Source: JAIVHA01 sp965367295
GTDB lineage: Bacteria > Pseudomonadota > Gammaproteobacteria > DSM-19610
Direction: 5' to 3'
NCBI GenBank assembly: GCA_965367295.1
Contig: CBDUHN010000011.1
Location: 1 to 64,000 of the forward strand
DNA: 64,000 bases
Below the pieces are notes generated by a model that ran no database searches, was not told where the DNA came from, and saw nothing but the letters and a program-made list of their open reading frames with translations. Positions 60,153-64,000 of this stretch are shown here, one piece after another. Each line of letters opens with the position of its first letter. Position 1 is the stretch's first letter. Both the position numbers and the translations under genes were made by a program.

Positions 60153-61718
60153 TCATGGATGAAAGAGCGCTTGGTAGCGCCGCTGGTTCTTCTCACGGGA
60201 GAAATCATGGAAGCAGGCGGCAAACGCCTCACGCACCTTCACCTTACGGCGTTCCAGTTGCTGCCGCAAGGATGCCATGGCAGCGAAGGTATCGCGGTCG
60301 CCCATACCCACCTTTCGCATCCGTTCCGGAAGTTGCTCCAGCAGCAGTGTCTGCACAAAAAGATCCTGGTATTCGCCGAGGTTGTCCTGCAACCGTTTCA
60401 GTTCGCGGATCGCCGCCTGGACCTGATCGGCTGAATAGATATCCTGGAAGGACTGAATCAGGTAACGCAGCTTCTTGCAGGACTTGCGCAGTTCATGCAG
60501 GTCCGCGGGTGTCGAGTCAGGACCGATGGCGAGGCCTTCGCGCAGCACCCGTTTGTATATGCGCCAGGTGCGACTGCGTGCCACCTCACCCACCGGCCGC
60601 CCGGCATCCCGGGCCCGGGGTCGCGCGGGCAAGGAGCCATGGAGATACGAGCGCAATCGCCGCTTCAAACCCCGGTAACGACGCGAATGCAGCTGACTTG
60701 CCAGCTGCTCGTACGCCTCCTGCCGCCGATATTGAAGATAAAGCCGCAACGGCTCCAGGTGTGCACGGCGGGATGGGGGCAATAATGCACCGAAGCCATC
60801 GAACTCGAGCAGGGTGACATCCAGGTCACGGGCCGGACCGGTCACACCGCCCAGCCAGGCGAAGTCCTCCGTCAGCCGTGCCAGGATGACGGGAGAAAAC
60901 ACCCTGCTCATCTGTCGCAGCAGGGCCCTCAGTCTCCGCACCGCCACCCGCAGGTCATGGAGGAATTCTGTATCGAGGTGGGCGACGGCGCCCGCCTCGT
61001 TGGCCTCGATGACATCCAGCAGGTGTCCCAGCAGGGTGCGCATGGCGGCATCGGCGCGCAGGTCCGCTGTCAGCACCGGGGCCTGACGGAAGATCTGTTC
61101 GTCGGGGGTGGCCCCCAGTCGCTGGTGGACCCGCCGCACCAGATCCCCGTCACCGCTCACCAGGGCAAAATCCCGCGCCAGGATCTCACCCAGGGACCGT
61201 GCTTCGCGTGCATAGCCGCGCAAGGCCTCGATGCGTATCCACCGGACCAGTATGCGGGCCTGGTTCCTGGTCGGATCCTGCAAGCGGTATTCCTCCAGGA
61301 ACAGGCGTACCCGGATCTTGTCTTCGTCATCGCGCTGAACCAGTTCGATGCGGTGCATCCGGAGTTCGCCCAGGCTCAGGAGGGCACGTATACCGAGTGA
61401 TGGTGCTAAGCGGCTGCGCAGGACACCGGTGGGCAGCTCATCCGCCAGCAAGGGAAAGGACTGGTCCGTCCTGGCACGCGCCTCAACCCCGAAGTCCGGC
61501 CGCCGGCGCAGGTACAGGTCCTGCCGCCCACCGCCCTCCCCCGGCTCCGCCAGCAACTGCAGGCCATCACGATAGAGATGCCCGTCAAAGCTGTCATAGA
61601 GCTGCACAGGTGCACGCGCTTCAGCCCCACCGATCATCGGCAGCGCCACCAACAGTCGCTTTCTCCAGCGGGAAAGGGAATCGCGACCAGGGAGATCATA
61701 TACCGAGGATTGCGTCAT
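60153..61718 (-). CDS. CHAD-domain protein
   Basis: 521 residues from ATG 61718 (a TTG at 61745 would extend it). The C-terminal half (about 240-510) is a CHAD domain: EFLHDLRVAVRRLRALLRQ, LAWLGGVTGPARDLDV and ADLHELRKSCKKLRYLIQSF, with conserved His and basic residues that bind polyphosphate. The N-terminal part may be a divergent CYTH-like region without the EXEXK motif, which I could not find. CHAD proteins sit on polyphosphate granules. It is followed by a ParA-like gene, so the pair may place the granule. Confidence 0.85.
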   Translation of the reverse strand: MTQSSVYDLPGRDSLSRWRKRLLVALPMIGGAEARAPVQLYDSFDGHLYRDGLQLLAEPGEGGGRQDLYLRRRPDFGVEARARTDQSFPLLADELPTGVLRSRLAPSLGIRALLSLGELRMHRIELVQRDDEDKIRVRLFLEEYRLQDPTRNQARILVRWIRIEALRGYAREARSLGEILARDFALVSGDGDLVRRVHQRLGATPDEQIFRQAPVLTADLRADAAMRTLLGHLLDVIEANEAGAVAHLDTEFLHDLRVAVRRLRALLRQMSRVFSPVILARLTEDFAWLGGVTGPARDLDVTLLEFDGFGALLPPSRRAHLEPLRLYLQYRRQEAYEQLASQLHSRRYRGLKRRLRSYLHGSLPARPRARDAGRPVGEVARSRTWRIYKRVLREGLAIGPDSTPADLHELRKSCKKLRYLIQSFQDIYSADQVQAAIRELKRLQDNLGEYQDLFVQTLLLEQLPERMRKVGMGDRDTFAAMASLRQQLERRKVKVREAFAACFHDFSREKNQRRYQALFHP

Positions 61719-62049
61719 CCGGGACACCGGGAAGTCTGAGCACAAAGTCTATCGCAATCTCACTCAGCATGACGACTTCCCTCCGGGACCGTCGCCCGGC
61801 ACCTTTCATCATCCCCGCGACGGGAACCCGTCGGCCAGGACCGCACCGCAGGGGGAGAAGACATGGCAAAACAAGCGCTACAGTAAACCTGTACAATCGA
61901 CCACAACCTCCGGCATCTCCGCCAGCACGGATCGAGGCGCCGATAACCTGCAACATTACCAATGTCGCAAGTGAATGCAGGGATGTGCATAAGCATGTTG
62001 CCCCATGGGCACCATGAATGAGCCGGGCCTTACACCAGCAGAGAACAAG
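61719..62049. other. Intergenic region upstream of the terminal kinase gene
   Basis: About 330 bases between divergent genes. No gene, repeat or clear operator recognised. It should contain both promoters. Confidence 0.4.
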
Positions 62050-64000
62050 ATGCAGCTCTCCATCGTCCATAAAATCAGTCTGCTGACAATTGCCCTGGTC
62101 GTCACCACCGCCGGAGTGGTAAGCGGATTATTCTATCAGCAGCAGAAAAAACTGATGGTTCAGCAAACACTGGATACCTTCTCCAATGAGGTTGCCGTGT
62201 TTGGGGTGCAGTTACAGAACGACATCGAATACCTGCGCGCCGATACCCGCATGCTGGCCAGTGTACCTCCGATACAGGGTCTGCTAAGGGCACAGAAAAA
62301 TGCAGGGGTCGATACCGATGGCAAGTCCACGGTCGAGCAATGGAAGCAACGCCTGCAGACCATATTCCGCGCCCTGCTGGAAGCAAAACAAAACTATCTG
62401 ATGGCCCGCTTCATCGCCATCGATGGCCGCGAGTTGGTCAGGGTCGACCAGATCAATGGTGAGATTATCATTACCCGCGACCAGGATTTACAGAACAAGG
62501 CCCAACGTGACTACGTGATTGATACCCTGAAACTGCCTGCGGACAGCATTTACCTGTCGGAGATCAACCTGAATCGCGAACACGGCAAGTTGGTGACGCC
62601 CTACCAGGAAGTATTGCGCAGCGCTGCCCCCGTCTATGAGCAGTCCGGTGGAAAGCTGGCCGGCCTCGTGGTACTGAATATCGATATCGGCACCAAATTC
62701 CACACCCTCAGACAGGAAGGCCTGGCCCTGTACATCACTAATGACCATGGTGATTACCTGCTGCAACCGGACTCGCTGCGCACCTACGGCTTCGACCATG
62801 GACAGACCTACCGCCTGCAGGACGACTTCCCAAGCACGGCACGCCTGTTCCAGGCCGGTAGCGATATTTCGCAACTCAGCCTGTTACCGGAAAACACCCG
62901 CTCAAATCAGGCTGCAGCCTTTAAAAAATTTCATTTTGATCCGGAAAAACCCCAGCGCTTCTTCACCATCGGCATAAGCCAACCCTATGACGAAATCATC
63001 AGCGATGTATTGGAGACCTTAAACAAGGTCATCGGCATTGCCATTATTTTGATCTTCATGGCCGCCCTGCTTTCCATATTGCTTTCCCAGCGCCTCGCTA
63101 ATCCCATCAAACGGATGACACGCGCGGTAGTCAATTATGGGAATGAGCGCAATAAAAACCTCGACCTCCCCGTCAACCAGGCAGATGAAATCGGCATATT
63201 GGCGCAGAGCTTTCAGTCCATGGCGGCGCAAGTGGAAGATGCCGAAAACAGCCTTCGAAAAGTAAATCAAAACCTTGAGTCGCTGGTAGAAAAAAGGACC
63301 CGGGAACTGCGAAGCAGCGAGATCCGCCAGCAGGTCATCGTGGAGAACATCGTCGACGGCCTGATCAGCATTGATGGGCAAGGCATCATCCAGGGTTTCA
63401 ATCGGGCAGCAGAAAAAATATTCGACTACAAGGCAAAGGACGTGATCGGGCGCAACATCGCCATACTCCTGCCCGATCACTATGCAGCGGATCACAACCA
63501 CCAGCTCACGGTATACCACGAGGACGGCGTAGCCAGGATCGTTGGCGTTGAACAAGAGGCAGAAGGCAGGCGCCATGATGGCAGCATCTTTCCGATGGAA
63601 TTCACCATCAATGAAATGTGGTTCGAGGACCAGCGCTTCTATTCCGGGATCGTGCGCGATATCACCGAACGGAAATACGTCGAGAAACTGAAAAATGAAT
63701 TCATTTCCACCGTCAGCCATGAACTACGCACACCACTCACTTCCATCCGCGGCTCCCTGGGCCTGCTGTTAGGTGGCGTTGTCGGCACATTACCGGATAA
63801 GGCGATGGAAATGCTGGTGATCGCCAGCAATAACACGGCACGACTGCTTACACTGATAAACGATCTCCTGGACATCCAGAAGATCGAGTCCGGGAAAATG
63901 CAGTTTCATTACGAGCGGTTTCCACTCATGCCGTTTCTGGAACAGGTCCTGCGGGAACATGCACCCTATGGTGAGCAACACGAAGTAAAGTTTGTCATCA
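62050..64000 (+). CDS. Sensor histidine kinase (cut at the window end)
   Basis: 650 codons, with no stop before the window edge. Membrane helix at about 9-29, a large periplasmic sensor (dCACHE-like, about 30-310), second helix at about 320-345, HAMP (RLANPIKRMTRAVVNYG..LDLPVNQADEIGILAQSF), a coiled coil, one PAS domain (IVENIVDGLISIDGQGIIQGFN to YSGIVRDITERK), HisKA with STVSHELRTPLTS. The HATPase begins beyond the edge. ATG 62050 chosen; an in-frame ATG at 62014 is possible. Downstream receiver domains cannot be excluded. Confidence 0.88.
   Translation, partial: MQLSIVHKISLLTIALVVTTAGVVSGLFYQQQKKLMVQQTLDTFSNEVAVFGVQLQNDIEYLRADTRMLASVPPIQGLLRAQKNAGVDTDGKSTVEQWKQRLQTIFRALLEAKQNYLMARFIAIDGRELVRVDQINGEIIITRDQDLQNKAQRDYVIDTLKLPADSIYLSEINLNREHGKLVTPYQEVLRSAAPVYEQSGGKLAGLVVLNIDIGTKFHTLRQEGLALYITNDHGDYLLQPDSLRTYGFDHGQTYRLQDDFPSTARLFQAGSDISQLSLLPENTRSNQAAAFKKFHFDPEKPQRFFTIGISQPYDEIISDVLETLNKVIGIAIILIFMAALLSILLSQRLANPIKRMTRAVVNYGNERNKNLDLPVNQADEIGILAQSFQSMAAQVEDAENSLRKVNQNLESLVEKRTRELRSSEIRQQVIVENIVDGLISIDGQGIIQGFNRAAEKIFDYKAKDVIGRNIAILLPDHYAADHNHQLTVYHEDGVARIVGVEQEAEGRRHDGSIFPMEFTINEMWFEDQRFYSGIVRDITERKYVEKLKNEFISTVSHELRTPLTSIRGSLGLLLGGVVGTLPDKAMEMLVIASNNTARLLTLINDLLDIQKIESGKMQFHYERFPLMPFLEQVLREHAPYGEQHEVKFVI

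Overview
The window reads as a chromosomal segment of a denitrifying, sulfur-oxidising gammaproteobacterium. The lineage is suggested by fabA-fabB, cyaY and tmcA. The lifestyle is suggested by a glycine/tyrosine-rich sulfur-globule-type envelope protein, an exported DsrE-family protein, a complete cytochrome cd1 nitrite reductase and heme d1 operon, and a cytochrome c nitric oxide reductase cluster. The species call is an inference. No rRNA, tRNA, CRISPR array, insertion sequence or phage module was recognised. Coding density is high, and codon use looks uniform by eye.

Layout. 1-9.5 kb holds housekeeping genes: the tail of a lysine-rich histone H1-like protein, a response regulator with a degenerate GGDEF domain, a DUF4442 thioesterase-like gene, yajQ, fabA-fabB, cyaY and hrpA. 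9.8-12.7 kb is a cell-envelope/sulfur-type cluster: exported DsrE-like protein, two tandem mono-heme cytochromes c, a VPLPA-CTERM protein and the sulfur-globule-like protein. 13.2-18.2 kb has a BCCT transporter overlapping a porin, an unknown gene and a Crp/Fnr-family regulator. 18.3-28.6 kb is the minus-strand operon nirS-nirE-nirC-nirF-nirD-nirL-nirG-nirH-nirJ-nirN-nnrS. 29.2-36.5 kb is the minus-strand nor cluster norC-norB-norQ-(membrane protein)-(polyferredoxin)-norD-fnr-like-sirB2. FNR/DNR-type boxes lie upstream of nirS, nirJ and norC.

36.9-46.5 kb is mixed: a periplasmic binding protein and sensor kinase pair divergent from norC, tmcA, a small gene with ppk2, a CBS-domain protein, a cytochrome b561-type protein, a two-helix ion channel with an unusual filter, a decayed small-multidrug-resistance (SMR) gene, and a PAS/GGDEF cyclase.

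47.1-59.2 kb is a short-chain amide island. It has a sigma-54 activator, a five-gene urea/amide-type ABC transporter (urtABCDE-like), aliphatic amidase amiE with a VWA-domain gene 13 bp behind it, and a divergent formamidase fmdA with fmdB. Good sigma-54 promoter matches sit in front of both divergent arms, with a cluster of ATTGTC/GACAAT half-sites between them. The VWA gene inside an amide operon, without its usual MoxR-type AAA+ partner, is the least explained part of the window.

59.4-64 kb has a ParA/MinD-like ATPase, a CHAD protein and a sensor kinase cut by the window end. Two families of short palindromic repeats, one with core CCGAATGAATCCGG and one of CCCTCTCCC/GGGAGAGGG type, are scattered through intergenic gaps, including inside the nir and nor operons.
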